A model generated the notes under the pieces. The model did not search any database and was not told the DNA's origin. It saw only the letters and a program-made list of their open reading frames with translations. DNA of 64,000 bases. Source: Paenibacillus beijingensis (GTDB taxonomy: Bacteria > Bacillota > Bacilli > Paenibacillales > Paenibacillaceae). The DNA is taken from positions 638,501-702,500 of the forward strand of contig NZ_CP011058.1 of assembly GCF_000961095.1 (NCBI RefSeq), written 5' to 3'. This document shows, piece after piece, positions 43,016 through 51,712 of the stretch. Position 1 is the first letter of the stretch. The number at the start of each line of letters is the position of its first letter. Both the position numbers and the translations under genes were made by a program.

Positions 43016-43702
43016 TCAGCCTCCTTTTTCAAGCTTTCTCTTCAATGCCTCAAGCTCGCGCTCCACAACGGAAGAGATTTGAGAGCCGGCCTCATTGAAC
43101 AATTGCTGCCCCATCCGCCGCAAATCCCGCAAACTTTTGCTTTCCAGCTCCAAATCGCTGATCCGCTCTTCCAGTCTCCGGAACATGCCTTCGGGCTGCA
43201 AACCCGAGGCGCCTGTGCCATTCATGCCGCCGGCATACCGGGCGTTCATCCGCTGCTGAAGCCGCAGCGATTCCATCCGGGCCGCATAATACTCGCGCTT
43301 ATCGTATACTTGCTGGTACTCCATGCGCAGCTCGCGCAAGTTGTCTTCCAGCTCGGAGATGCTTGCCCGGCTTTGCTCATACAGGTCACGGTACTGGATA
43401 GAGCGCTCCTCCGCGCTCGCTTTCTCATGGAGAGCGATTCTCGCGAGCTGCTCCTCGCCTGCCTTAAGCGCCGTCAGCGCTTGCTGCTCGCGTTTCTCCT
43501 TCTGCTGCTCCGCCTGCAGCCACTGCATTTTCAAATTGTTGCTGTGTGCGGAGTACTGCGCGTAAATCCGCTCCGCTTGTATAATTTCTTCCCGGGTTGA
43601 CCATAGAAACTGGTCGATCAGCCGTACGGGATCTTCCGCTTTCTCCAATCGTTCATTTAATGTGGCGACCGTAATGTCGCGCACACGCCGCATAATGCTC
43701 AC
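43016..43702 (-). CDS. PspA/IM30 family protein, second paralog
   Basis: 228 residues from GTG 43702 (GGAGGGTACG upstream). MRRVRDITVATLNERLEKAE and DPVRLIDQFLWSTREEIIQA show the family start; the rest is coiled-coil. Diverged from the copy at 41826 (less regular helix 0, shorter N-terminus), so the two probably have different roles or form mixed assemblies. 9 nt before pspC. Confidence 0.88.
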   Translation of the reverse strand: MSIMRRVRDITVATLNERLEKAEDPVRLIDQFLWSTREEIIQAERIYAQYSAHSNNLKMQWLQAEQQKEKREQQALTALKAGEEQLARIALHEKASAEERSIQYRDLYEQSRASISELEDNLRELRMEYQQVYDKREYYAARMESLRLQQRMNARYAGGMNGTGASGLQPEGMFRRLEERISDLELESKSLRDLRRMGQQLFNEAGSQISSVVERELEALKRKLEKGG

Positions 43703-43759
43703 TTGCGTACCCTCCCTTGGTTCAAATGGTGCCGTATCTCGCTGCAGTTCCAATCTATT

Positions 43760-44059
43760 TTAGTAAGTACGGCGTTGTCCTTTAATTTTGGAAACACCCC
43801 ATACGATCAATCCGACTGCGAGCAGAAGCATAATCAGTCCCGACAGTTTGGCAAGCAGCATGAGGGCACCGATTACCGCCAGCACGGTCCCGATTACTTT
43901 GCTGCCGTTTCTCCAGCCGACAACGCCAAGCCCGATCAGGATAACAGGGAAGAGCAGACCGAAGATCCAGCCGAAAAGATGCCCCAGACCGAGAAATTTC
44001 ATCGCGATCAATGCACCTACGACAATTAACAATGCGCCAAATCCTGTATTACGATTCAT
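43760..44059 (-). CDS. LiaF/LiaI-type membrane protein
   Basis: 99 residues, four hydrophobic helices (GALLIVVGALIAMKFLGLG, LFGWIFGLLFPVILIGLGVV, VLAVIGALMLLAKL, IMLLLAVGLIVWG), ending in a basic KIKGQRRTY. Matches the N-terminal membrane domain of LiaF or the LiaI partner of LiaH, without the soluble LiaF C-domain. First gene of the operon, AAAGGCGGTGA upstream. It may act as membrane anchor for the PspA proteins and as a brake on the kinase. Confidence 0.78.
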   Translation of the reverse strand: MNRNTGFGALLIVVGALIAMKFLGLGHLFGWIFGLLFPVILIGLGVVGWRNGSKVIGTVLAVIGALMLLAKLSGLIMLLLAVGLIVWGVSKIKGQRRTY

Positions 44060-44255
44060 AAATGATAGTCACCGCCTTTCTTGCATCTTGGTTAAGTATC
44101 GCTTGCTTATGTACTTATTGTAGGTGTTTTAGCCTTTCTTCAAAACGGACTTGCGGCGGTTTTGCAAACTGGACTCAGGTCGGGGACGATGCCCCGCCGG
44201 AGGCGGACGGCGTTTGCAGCGGCATCCGCGGCAACGAAACAAGGGGCAAAGCGTA

Positions 44256-44300
44256 AACGAACCGATCAAGGGACTAATCTTGGCCGGTTCGTTCGTTTTT
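44256..44300. terminator. AACGAACCG hairpin, fifth family copy, in the operon leader region
   Basis: AACGAACCGATCAAGG and CTTGGCCGGTTCGTT arms followed by CGTTTTT. Unlike the other copies it lies upstream of a minus-strand gene rather than in a convergent gap. Confidence 0.55.
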
Positions 44301-44304
44301 ACCA

Positions 44305-44432
44305 CATAGGAAAGTTTAATTTCGATAAAGCATGAAGTCGAAATGAACTTTCCTATTGGCGAATAAACCTACATTTAAACGCGGTCGCACATCTTCGAAA
44401 GACCTCGATAAAGGTTTATCTCATCGCTCTGC
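44305..44432 (-). repeat. Structured repeat element with GACCGCGTTTA core, copy B
   Basis: On the minus strand: ATAAACCTTTATCGAGG, CTTTCGAAGATGTGCGACCG, CGTTTAAATGTAGGTTTATT, CGCCAATAGGAAAGTT, an inner hairpin, AACTTTCCTATGTGGT. Same block order as 10139-10252, with a completely different but still paired terminal stem. It is 245 nt upstream of the LiaF-like gene on the same strand. Confidence 0.6.
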
Positions 44433-44447
44433 ACGAAGAGGGTATTT

Positions 44448-44635
44448 TTGAAAATCCTGCGTTCATACATCTTTTTTCTCTTTAGTTTTCGGCTGCGTGA
44501 AAATTCCTGCAAATATACATTTATTTCCGATCCAATCTCTCGTTCAGGCGATAAAAGCCGGGAATTCCTGTACCAGCGCAGGTTTTTCCTCCATACATGC
44601 GATTTCGAGCGATAATACCTGCACAATCGCAGGTT
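44448..44635. repeat. Array of CCTGCA/GCAGG hairpin repeats
   Basis: AAAATCCTGC, AAAATTCCTGCAAATATACA, ATTCCTGTACCAGCGCAGG and ATACCTGCACAATCGCAGG recur at 45-60 nt spacing, with spacers TACATGCGATTTC and TACATTTATTTCCG that are also similar. No coding potential. Similar short palindromic arrays occur between Paenibacillus genes. Confidence 0.5.
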
Positions 44636-44645
44636 TAGCGAGGAA

Positions 44646-44686
44646 AGGACCTCCAACTCCGCTTTGCCAGCGGAACTGGAGGTCCT
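44646..44686 (-). terminator. Terminator of the nucleoside hydrolase operon
   Basis: On the minus strand, GGACCTCCAGTTCCGC, a 7-nt loop and GCGGAGTTGGAGGTCC (one G-T), then TTTCC, about 120 nt past the last stop. Confidence 0.7.
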
Positions 44687-44804
44687 CTTGTGTCCTATTT
44701 TGGACTGGCTCATTCATGTGAACACTTATGAAACAGCCTCTTACAGGTAGTATTCAGTTGCTGGGCAGACTCTATAAGTGCCTCATAACAATCTTTCGAG
44801 ACCG

Positions 44805-45734
44805 TTACACAACTCTGCTTAAAAAGTGTTCCAGGAAGCGGTCCGCGTCCACTTCCATGCATACGTCCATATTCGGCGGGTTCGCCGGTTTATCGCGCAG
44901 GTCGGCAACGGTTCGGGCCAGCGAGTGAATGCCGTGCAGGTCAACCTGCACGTGCATCGGGACCGTCTTGACAAAGCTCGGGTCAATCGCAACGCCGACC
45001 GCGAGCGGATCGTGCAGGCCGCAGCCGCCGACGCCCGGATACAGCTGGCTGTACGCCTTAATATAATACTCGGTCATATCCGCGAAAAAATGGCCGAGCT
45101 CGGTATCTTTATTCCGCCACAGCTGCAGCTTCTCGTACGGCAGCAGCGTCTGCATCGTGACGTCAAGCCCGACGAGCGTAATCGGGATGCCGGAGCGGAA
45201 TACATATTCGGCCGCTTCCGGGTCCGCGTAGATGTTCGCTTCCGCTACCGGCGTCACATTCCCCCACCGTTTGACGGCTCCGCCCATCACAATAACATTT
45301 TCGACCAAGTGAACGATCTCGGGATCCTGCATAATGGCGAGCGCAAGATTGGTCATCGCGCCCACCGTTATGATCGTCACCTTGCCCGGATTCTTTCTGG
45401 CTTGTTCGATCATGAAATGCGGCGCATAGCCAGCCGCCGCTTCCCGCTTCGGCTCTCTCGCAAGCGCATTGCCGAGTCCGTCTTCGCCGTGAATGAACGT
45501 TTCTTTTTCTTTCTCGCGATGGCGGAACAAAGGCTTGTCCGCACCGGCGATGACGGGCACGTCGCTGTCATGATAGTCAAGGACCACCAGCGTATTGCGG
45601 GTTGCTTCCGCAACCGTTACGTTTCCGAAGCATGTGGTCACACCCAGGATTTGCAGCTCCGGAGAGCGGACCGCATAGGAAATGGCAAGAGCGTCGTCGA
45701 TTCCGGTATCTACATCCAAAATAATCGGTTTCAT
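44805..45734 (-). CDS. Inosine-uridine-type nucleoside hydrolase, copy 1
   Basis: 309 residues. The calcium site DVDTGIDDALA at 7-17, the Asn of AEANIYADPEAA, MGGAVK and the late His in GLHDPLAVG near 240 are the hallmarks of the IunH family, which splits ribonucleosides into base and ribose. No signal peptide, so it is cytosolic. It is 13 nt after copy 2, downstream of the MalEFG-type transporter. The active-site histidine sequence LHDPLAV is intact, so activity is expected; base preference is not readable. Confidence 0.9.
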   Translation of the reverse strand: MKPIILDVDTGIDDALAISYAVRSPELQILGVTTCFGNVTVAEATRNTLVVLDYHDSDVPVIAGADKPLFRHREKEKETFIHGEDGLGNALAREPKREAAAGYAPHFMIEQARKNPGKVTIITVGAMTNLALAIMQDPEIVHLVENVIVMGGAVKRWGNVTPVAEANIYADPEAAEYVFRSGIPITLVGLDVTMQTLLPYEKLQLWRNKDTELGHFFADMTEYYIKAYSQLYPGVGGCGLHDPLAVGVAIDPSFVKTVPMHVQVDLHGIHSLARTVADLRDKPANPPNMDVCMEVDADRFLEHFLSRVV

Positions 45735-45747
45735 CAGGTGTCCTCCG

Positions 45748-46689
45748 CTAACTGCTCAATACGTTCATAAAGTATTCCACAAACCGCTCACTGTCGACTT
45801 CCGTACAGAGGGAAGCGTTCGTCCGCTCGGGAGGCCTTCTGAAATCGGCGATCGTTGCCCCGTAGGACAATTCTCCCTTCGTCTCGATGCGTATATAAAC
45901 CTCCTCCGTCTGCACAAGAGAAGGATCGACCGCAACCGCAACCGCCAGCGGATCATGAAGGGGAGATCCGTAAAAGCCGTCCTGCTTCAAATAAGCTTCA
46001 AAGTAATAAGACAGGATTCCCCCAATAAATTGCGGCCTGCGTGCGGATGCCGTGCCAGCTGCGAGCCGGTCCAAATGCGACTTGCCGATGATCGTTTTCA
46101 TCGTTACATCGAGCCCGACCATCGTAATCGGCATGCCGGATTCGAACACGCGGTGGGCCGCCTCCGGATCGCTGTGTATGTTCGCTTCCACGACCGGAGT
46201 GACGTTCCCGGGAACCTTCACCGCTCCCCCCATCAGCACAAGACGCTTCACTTTGGAAGCGATCGACGGGTCTTTCGCAAGCGCGATGGCCAAATTCGTC
46301 AGCGGTCCGACAAAAACGAGCGTCAGCGCGTCCGGGTTCTCATTGACCTTGCGTACAATAAAGTCGGCGGCCTTCTCATCGAGCGGCTCCTGCTCCGGCC
46401 ACGGCAGCTCGCAATTGCCGATGCCGTTGTCGCCGTGAATATGGACAACCGGACCGCCCCATTCGCCAAAGAGCGGGCCGGCGGCCCCCTTCGCGACCGG
46501 AACCTCGTACGGCGCATCTGCGAGCCCGATCACCTGCAGCGTGTTGCGGGTGGCCTGCTCCACACTCGTATTGCCGAACACGGTCGTAATTCCTTCGACG
46601 ACGACATGTTCCGTTTTTAAAGCAAGCAGAATCGCAAGTGAATCATCAATTCCGGTATCGACATCAAGAATCATCCGGATGGCTTCCAA
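45748..46689 (-). CDS. Inosine-uridine-type nucleoside hydrolase, copy 2
   Basis: 313 residues, paralog of copy 1 (about half identical by eye). DVDTGIDDSLAI, MGGAVKVPGNVTPVVEANIH and LHDPLAVAVA are present. A diverged middle part (residues 60-95, 170-215) suggests a different nucleoside specificity. It starts 39 nt after the last permease gene, so transporter and both hydrolases form one operon. Confidence 0.9.
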   Translation of the reverse strand: MEAIRMILDVDTGIDDSLAILLALKTEHVVVEGITTVFGNTSVEQATRNTLQVIGLADAPYEVPVAKGAAGPLFGEWGGPVVHIHGDNGIGNCELPWPEQEPLDEKAADFIVRKVNENPDALTLVFVGPLTNLAIALAKDPSIASKVKRLVLMGGAVKVPGNVTPVVEANIHSDPEAAHRVFESGMPITMVGLDVTMKTIIGKSHLDRLAAGTASARRPQFIGGILSYYFEAYLKQDGFYGSPLHDPLAVAVAVDPSLVQTEEVYIRIETKGELSYGATIADFRRPPERTNASLCTEVDSERFVEYFMNVLSS

Positions 46690-46728
46690 CTTTCCACATC
46701 CCTTCCAACTACACCATTAAATCGAATC

Positions 46729-47565
46729 TTATCCCTTTTCGGCCCCGGCCGTCAATCCGTCCACGAGGAAACGCTGCATCAGGATGAACAAAACGGTGAT
46801 CGGTACCGCGACGAGCACGCAGCCGGCGGCAAAGGTGGTGAACTCGGTCGAGAACGGGTCGGTGATCATATCGAACAGCCCGACGGCGAGCGTCTTCTTC
46901 TCCGGCGTGCGCAGCACGAGCTTGGCGAAAATAAAGTCGGTGAACGCGCCGGTAAACGTCATAAGCGACGTGAACACGATCAGCGGCGTCGACAGCGGCA
47001 TAATGATCCGGAAGAAAATGGTCAGATGCCCCGCTCCGTCAATGCGCGCCGCCTCGACCAGGCTTTTCGGAATCGTGTCGAAGTAGCTCTTCGAGAACAG
47101 GAAAAACAGCGGCGCCCCGGCGGCATACACGATAATGATCGCCAAATGCGTATTGAGCAGGTTCATTTGGTTGAGCAAAATATAGATGGCGATCATGCTC
47201 ATAAAGCCGGGAAAGAGACCGAGCACGAGCAGCAGGCTCATCAGATTTTTGCGGCCTGCAAAGCGGAACATCGAGAAGGCGTATCCGGTCAGCAGCGTCA
47301 GAACCGTGCCGATGATCATGCTGGCAACCGAAATTTTCAGCGTATTGACGTACCACCCGGCGAACAGATATTTGTCGAACAGATTCGTGTAGTGCTCCAG
47401 CGTCAAGGCGGACGGAATGATCGTATCGCTGTAGAGCGCGTCGCCGACGCGCAGCGAGGACATCGTCACCCACAGCGCAGGGTAAACGCAGAACACTCCG
47501 ATAATCGCGAGCAGCACGTAACTGAACGACAGCCACAGCGTCGTTTTGGCTTTGCGGGTCATCAT
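46729..47565 (-). CDS. MalG-type sugar ABC transporter permease
   Basis: 278 residues from the ATG at 47565 with GAGGAGGATG upstream. Six membrane helices and the EAA loop SLVEAARIDGAGHLTIFFRI near 180. The start overlaps the MalF stop (TAATGATG). Pairs with the MalF-type permease. Confidence 0.9.
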   Translation of the reverse strand: MMTRKAKTTLWLSFSYVLLAIIGVFCVYPALWVTMSSLRVGDALYSDTIIPSALTLEHYTNLFDKYLFAGWYVNTLKISVASMIIGTVLTLLTGYAFSMFRFAGRKNLMSLLLVLGLFPGFMSMIAIYILLNQMNLLNTHLAIIIVYAAGAPLFFLFSKSYFDTIPKSLVEAARIDGAGHLTIFFRIIMPLSTPLIVFTSLMTFTGAFTDFIFAKLVLRTPEKKTLAVGLFDMITDPFSTEFTTFAAGCVLVAVPITVLFILMQRFLVDGLTAGAEKG

Positions 47566-48911
47566 TAAGCATCCTCCTCTTTGAACGCTTTCGTACGGCG
47601 CACGTTCCAGATCGCGAAGACGGACAGCACGATAAAGATAAAGATTCCGATAACCGAAGCGAAGTTGTATTGCCCCTGCTCCATCGACAGCTTGAACAGC
47701 CACGTAATCAGAATGTCCGTGTCTCCCGCGAATTGGAAATCCCCGTTAACCGGTTTGCCGTTGGTCAGCAGGTAAACAATGTTGAAGTTGTTGATGTTGC
47801 CGACAAACTGCATAATGACGAGCGGAGCCATCGCATGCATGACCGACGGGAATGTGATCAGGGCAATTTTTTGGAAGGCGCTTGCGCCGTCGATGTCCGC
47901 CGCTTCGTACATATCTTTCGGGATCGTCGTCAAGATCCCGATAATCATCAGCATCGAAACCGGGAAGGTTAACCAGAAGTTCGCCAGCACGAGCGTAAAT
48001 TTCGCCCACATCGGATCGGTCAGCCACGGCATCTTATCGAAGCCGAGCAGGCTCAAATATTGGTTGACCGGCCCGAACTGCCCGTTGAAGATGTTGCGCA
48101 GGATGAGCGTCGACACAAACATCGGGATCGCAAACGGCAAAATGAACAGCGTCCGCCAAAACGATTTGAACCGGATTCCTTTCTGCTGCACGAGCAGCGC
48201 AACGGCAAATCCGCCGAAATAACCGGTCAGCGTCGCCAGTACGGCCCAAACGAACGTCCACAAGGTGACGCTGTAGAAGGTGTGGCTCCACGCTTTAATA
48301 CGGAAAATATCCCGGAACGTCTCGAAGCCGTGCCAATCGATCAAATGCGCCGGTGGCATGTTCTCCCGGGTGAAGTTCGTAAAGGCAACCAAAATCATAA
48401 AGACGATCGGCATAACCGTAAAGAAAAAGACGCCGATCATCGGAATCGTCAGCACGATATGCGGGAAGCGGTACGAAGCGACGAAGCTCAACGTCTGGCG
48501 GAACGTATTCGGCGTCCCGCCTTCTTCCCGCAGCTTGCCGGTATGGTAGGCGTCTTTAACGGCGATGACGTACAGCCAGACGAACACGATCATAATAAAG
48601 ACGGTAATCAGGCCTTCGATAAGCAAAAAGATGGAATGGTCCCCCATCACCTGCTTGTACAATTTGCCGACCTTTCTCAGCTTCGTTTCTGTTTCCCCCA
48701 GCGTCACGATGCCCCAAAGCGCATGAGGCAACCGGGTAACGGCCGTATAGATCCCGAAGCCGTAAAAGGCGAGCATCAGTAGCCCTTTCATATATTGCCG
48801 GTTGTACAGTTGGCCCAGTCCCATCGCCAGCACCGACAGCAGGGCGGCTGTCCGGCTGTAACGTTTCGAATCGGGCGATCCGCTTCTCTCCATTGCGAGC
48901 TGCTGCATCAC
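47565..48911 (-). CDS. MalF-type sugar ABC transporter permease
   Basis: 448 residues, at the upper end for the family. An N-terminal segment of about 120 residues with extra helices (GLGQLYNRQYMKGLLMLAF) precedes the six-helix permease core; EAA loop DMYEAADIDGASAFQKIALI near 345. The extended N-terminus is typical of maltodextrin-type MdxF/MalF. It is separated from the binding protein gene by a stable intercistronic hairpin. Confidence 0.9.
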   Translation of the reverse strand: MMQQLAMERSGSPDSKRYSRTAALLSVLAMGLGQLYNRQYMKGLLMLAFYGFGIYTAVTRLPHALWGIVTLGETETKLRKVGKLYKQVMGDHSIFLLIEGLITVFIMIVFVWLYVIAVKDAYHTGKLREEGGTPNTFRQTLSFVASYRFPHIVLTIPMIGVFFFTVMPIVFMILVAFTNFTRENMPPAHLIDWHGFETFRDIFRIKAWSHTFYSVTLWTFVWAVLATLTGYFGGFAVALLVQQKGIRFKSFWRTLFILPFAIPMFVSTLILRNIFNGQFGPVNQYLSLLGFDKMPWLTDPMWAKFTLVLANFWLTFPVSMLMIIGILTTIPKDMYEAADIDGASAFQKIALITFPSVMHAMAPLVIMQFVGNINNFNIVYLLTNGKPVNGDFQFAGDTDILITWLFKLSMEQGQYNFASVIGIFIFIVLSVFAIWNVRRTKAFKEEDA

Positions 48912-48934
48912 TCTCCACTCCTTTTCAATGAAAT

Positions 48935-48958
48935 GCGATCACCCGCTTGGGTGATCGC
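48935..48958 (-). other. Intercistronic hairpin between binding-protein and permease genes
   Basis: Perfect 10-bp stem GCGATCACCC / GGGTGATCGC with a GCTT loop, without a T tract. Probably stabilises the upstream binding-protein message, as in malE-malF, giving excess of binding protein over membrane subunits. Confidence 0.65.
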
Positions 48959-48984
48959 CTGTTTATTGATGATTCGTCTTGTTG

Positions 48985-50259
48985 TTACTTCTGATTTTCA
49001 ATGCTCGACTTCATGCCGGCCGCCGCTTTGTCGAGCGTCGTCTTGACATCGGCGCCTTCCCAAACCGCGGTGAATGCCGGATCCAGGTATTGACCGAAAT
49101 ATTTCATTTCAGGAAGATTGGACCACATGCGGCTGTTTGCCAGCTGTTTTTGGAAGCCCTGCGGAATCTCATCCGTACGGTTGTCGACTCCTTCGGCAGC
49201 CGGGAATTCGCCGGTAACCTCAACCGCTTTCGCCTGATTTTCCTTCGACGTAAGGAAGTTTGCGAACAGCTTCGCCGCGTTCGGGTATTTCGAATACGCG
49301 CTTACATAGTACGAGGTCGTTCCGGCGAGTGTGACCGGAGCTTTGTCTCCCGGCATAGGAGGCATCGGAATGACGGTTACGTTAAACGGAAGCTTGCTGA
49401 ATTTCGCCATATTCCAGCTGCCGTCCATATTGATGGCAAGCTTGCCCGATTCAAACAGCCCCGTCTTGATGTCCACGTTCATATCGGAAAATTTAAGCGG
49501 CAAAATTTCTTTCAGCGACTGAATGAATTGCATTCCTTTTACCGCGCCTTCATTATTAATGCCGATATCTTTCGGATCGGTTTCGTTGTTGCCGAATACG
49601 TAACCGCCGTAACCTGCCAGATAGCTGAAGAGGAAGAAGGAACCCGTGTCAAACATGTAAGCGTATTTGTTGTTCTTTTCGTCATTGAATTTCTTCGCGA
49701 AAGTAATAATATCGTCCCATGTATCCAGTTTGACGTCCTTTACGAGATCTTTGTTGACATATAACGCGTACGTATAGACGGAGCGTGGATAACCGTACAG
49801 AACGCCTTCAAATGTCGACGCATCGATAGCATCCTTGCGGGTAATGCTCTTTGTTTCTTCTTCAAAGTAGTCGTTCGGCAGTACAAGGCCGGAGCCCACG
49901 GCTCCTCCAAGAAAATCGTTCGTCATCCCGAACACGTCGGCGCCCATGCCGGCCGGGCCGTCCGTCGCCAAACGTGCCGGGCTGTCCCAGAAAGTAACGT
50001 CTTCCGTCGTGACTTTGATGTTGTACTTCTGTTCAAATTCTTTTGCCGCATTTTCGGTAAAGTCGTCCTTGATCGTCCATAACTTCAGTTCCGCTCCCGG
50101 TTCCGGCTTCAGCTCCTCGTTTGCCGCCGCTTCGTTTTGCTGGCCGGTTCCATTGGTTGCTTCATTGCCTGTATTCGCGGAGTTCGTTTTGCCGCCGCAA
50201 GCGGCCAGAGTGAACGTCATGACAGCGGAAAGTGCGAGCAGACCCAGTTTCTTTTTCAT
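48985..50259 (-). CDS. MalE-type sugar-binding lipoprotein
   Basis: 424 residues. Lipobox LAAC (Cys21), an Asn/Gln/Glu-rich linker to about 50, then the type 1 solute-binding fold with LKLWTIKDDF, AGMGADVFGMTNDFLG, the GKLAINMDGSWNMAKF strand and YYVSAYSKYPNAAKLF. It is closest to maltose/maltodextrin binders. The downstream hydrolases raise the possibility that it carries nucleosides or a ribosylated glycan instead. No ATPase gene is in the operon. Confidence 0.88.
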   Translation of the reverse strand: MKKKLGLLALSAVMTFTLAACGGKTNSANTGNEATNGTGQQNEAAANEELKPEPGAELKLWTIKDDFTENAAKEFEQKYNIKVTTEDVTFWDSPARLATDGPAGMGADVFGMTNDFLGGAVGSGLVLPNDYFEEETKSITRKDAIDASTFEGVLYGYPRSVYTYALYVNKDLVKDVKLDTWDDIITFAKKFNDEKNNKYAYMFDTGSFFLFSYLAGYGGYVFGNNETDPKDIGINNEGAVKGMQFIQSLKEILPLKFSDMNVDIKTGLFESGKLAINMDGSWNMAKFSKLPFNVTVIPMPPMPGDKAPVTLAGTTSYYVSAYSKYPNAAKLFANFLTSKENQAKAVEVTGEFPAAEGVDNRTDEIPQGFQKQLANSRMWSNLPEMKYFGQYLDPAFTAVWEGADVKTTLDKAAAGMKSSIENQK

Positions 50260-50362
50260 CGATTCTTTACCCCTTTGTTCGATAATATGGATTGAATATG
50301 GATTGCAAAATCGTATTGGTGCTGCATTCTGGCTGTATGAGCGGCTGTCGATACACAGAAAT

Positions 50363-51373
50363 TCAGCCTTTGACGGTCATGCAACTCCCCCTTACGATAA
50401 TTTCATGCGGAAGAAGTTTTACTTCCGGAACGTAATCTTCTTTTTCCCGGATTTGCTTAAGCAGCATTTGCGCCGCCTGAACCCCGAGTTCATAGACCGG
50501 CTGGCGGACCGTCGTAATGCCGGGGCGGTATGCTTTCGCAATCGGTATATCGTCGAATCCCATCACCGAAATGTCTTCCGGCACCCGCAGTCCGCTGTCA
50601 TCCGCCGCCCGAATGGCTCCAATTGCGACCATGTCGCTTACGCAGCAGATGGCCGTAGGCCTGTCCTCCTGCCTGAACAGCTTCATCCCGCTCTCATAGC
50701 CGGACTCAATATCGTAATCCTGTTCATAAATCAGCTTCTCATCATACTCAATTCCGTAATCGGCCAGCGCCTGCTTATATCCTGCCAGCCGCCTTACAAT
50801 CTGAACGTACACCCTGGGCCCGCCGAAAAAAGCGATTTTTCGATGTCCCAGTTGAATCAGATACCGGGTTGCATCGTACGTAGCCTGGTAATCATCAATA
50901 TTGATGCATGAGAACCGGCCCTCTTGATCGGTATGGCTGGCAAAAACAACCGGAACGGCATGATTCTCGAAAAATTGGATTTGCTTCGGTTTGGGAGCCG
51001 AAGTCAACAGCACGACGCCATCCACATACTTTTCTTTCAACAGTTTTAAATAATGAAGCTCCACATCCAGATCGCGGTTCGTATTGCAGAGCAGCGTCGT
51101 ATAATTATGCTTGAACAGCTCCTCTTCAATCGCTTGCACAAAAATCGAAATAAACATATTTTCGATACCGGGAATGAGAACGCCGATCAGTCTGCTTTCC
51201 TTCATAATGAGCGTGCGTGCGACAGGGTTTGGATTAAAACCAAGCTCCTCCACGACTTCCAGCACTCGTTCCCGCACGGCCTTGCTGACCGGCTTGCTTT
51301 GGTTAAGTACGCGCGAAACGGTGGCGATCGATACATTTGCCTTCAAAGCCACATCTTTTATCGTAATATCCAT
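50363..51373 (-). CDS. LacI family regulator
   Basis: About 336 residues. Helix-turn-helix and hinge: TIKDVALKANVSIATVSRVL, NQSKPVSKAVRERVLEVV; then the sugar-binding core (IGVLIPGIENMF, AICCVSDMVAIGAI, ISVMGFDDIPIA). ATG 51373 follows GAGGAAG; a GTG at 51379 is in frame. Codirectional with and 104 nt upstream of the malE-type gene. Two identical palindromes upstream (51395, 51541) are likely autoregulatory operators. Confidence 0.9.
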   Translation of the reverse strand: MDITIKDVALKANVSIATVSRVLNQSKPVSKAVRERVLEVVEELGFNPNPVARTLIMKESRLIGVLIPGIENMFISIFVQAIEEELFKHNYTTLLCNTNRDLDVELHYLKLLKEKYVDGVVLLTSAPKPKQIQFFENHAVPVVFASHTDQEGRFSCINIDDYQATYDATRYLIQLGHRKIAFFGGPRVYVQIVRRLAGYKQALADYGIEYDEKLIYEQDYDIESGYESGMKLFRQEDRPTAICCVSDMVAIGAIRAADDSGLRVPEDISVMGFDDIPIAKAYRPGITTVRQPVYELGVQAAQMLLKQIREKEDYVPEVKLLPHEIIVRGSCMTVKG

Positions 51374-51394
51374 TCCCACACTTCCTCTTCCATC

Positions 51395-51412
51395 ATTAGG
51401 AAAACCTTTTCC
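51395..51412. promoter_or_regulatory. Candidate LacI operator 1
   Basis: ATTAGGAAAACCTTTTCC with the palindrome GGAAAA-NN-TTTTCC, 22 nt upstream of the lacI-family start. It is identical to operator 2. Confidence 0.55.
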
Positions 51413-51540
51413 GCCATCGAAAAACTGCTATAATTACCCAATGTGTGTGAGTCGATACGTATAAGCCGCAAATGAATCGTTATGGAAAAGCCAGGAGTGA
51501 AATCGTTACGTGTATATCCGATGTTGTTCCGTTTACTAAT

Positions 51541-51558
51541 ATTAGGAAAACCTTTTCC
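51541..51558. promoter_or_regulatory. Candidate LacI operator 2
   Basis: Second exact copy of ATTAGGAAAACCTTTTCC, 146 bp away, a spacing compatible with looping between two bound dimers. Confidence 0.55.
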
Positions 51559-51712
51559 CAACCAGTGAAAAAAAATGTGCCTGCCTGCCGCTTCCTCAAC
51601 GTCTCAACGGTTCTTAATTAACTGTTCTGATCATACTATCGCGATGTTTCGATGTCAATATAGTTGACATCATTTTTTTTTATAAGGCTATGTTAAACTC
51701 AACTGTTGATAT

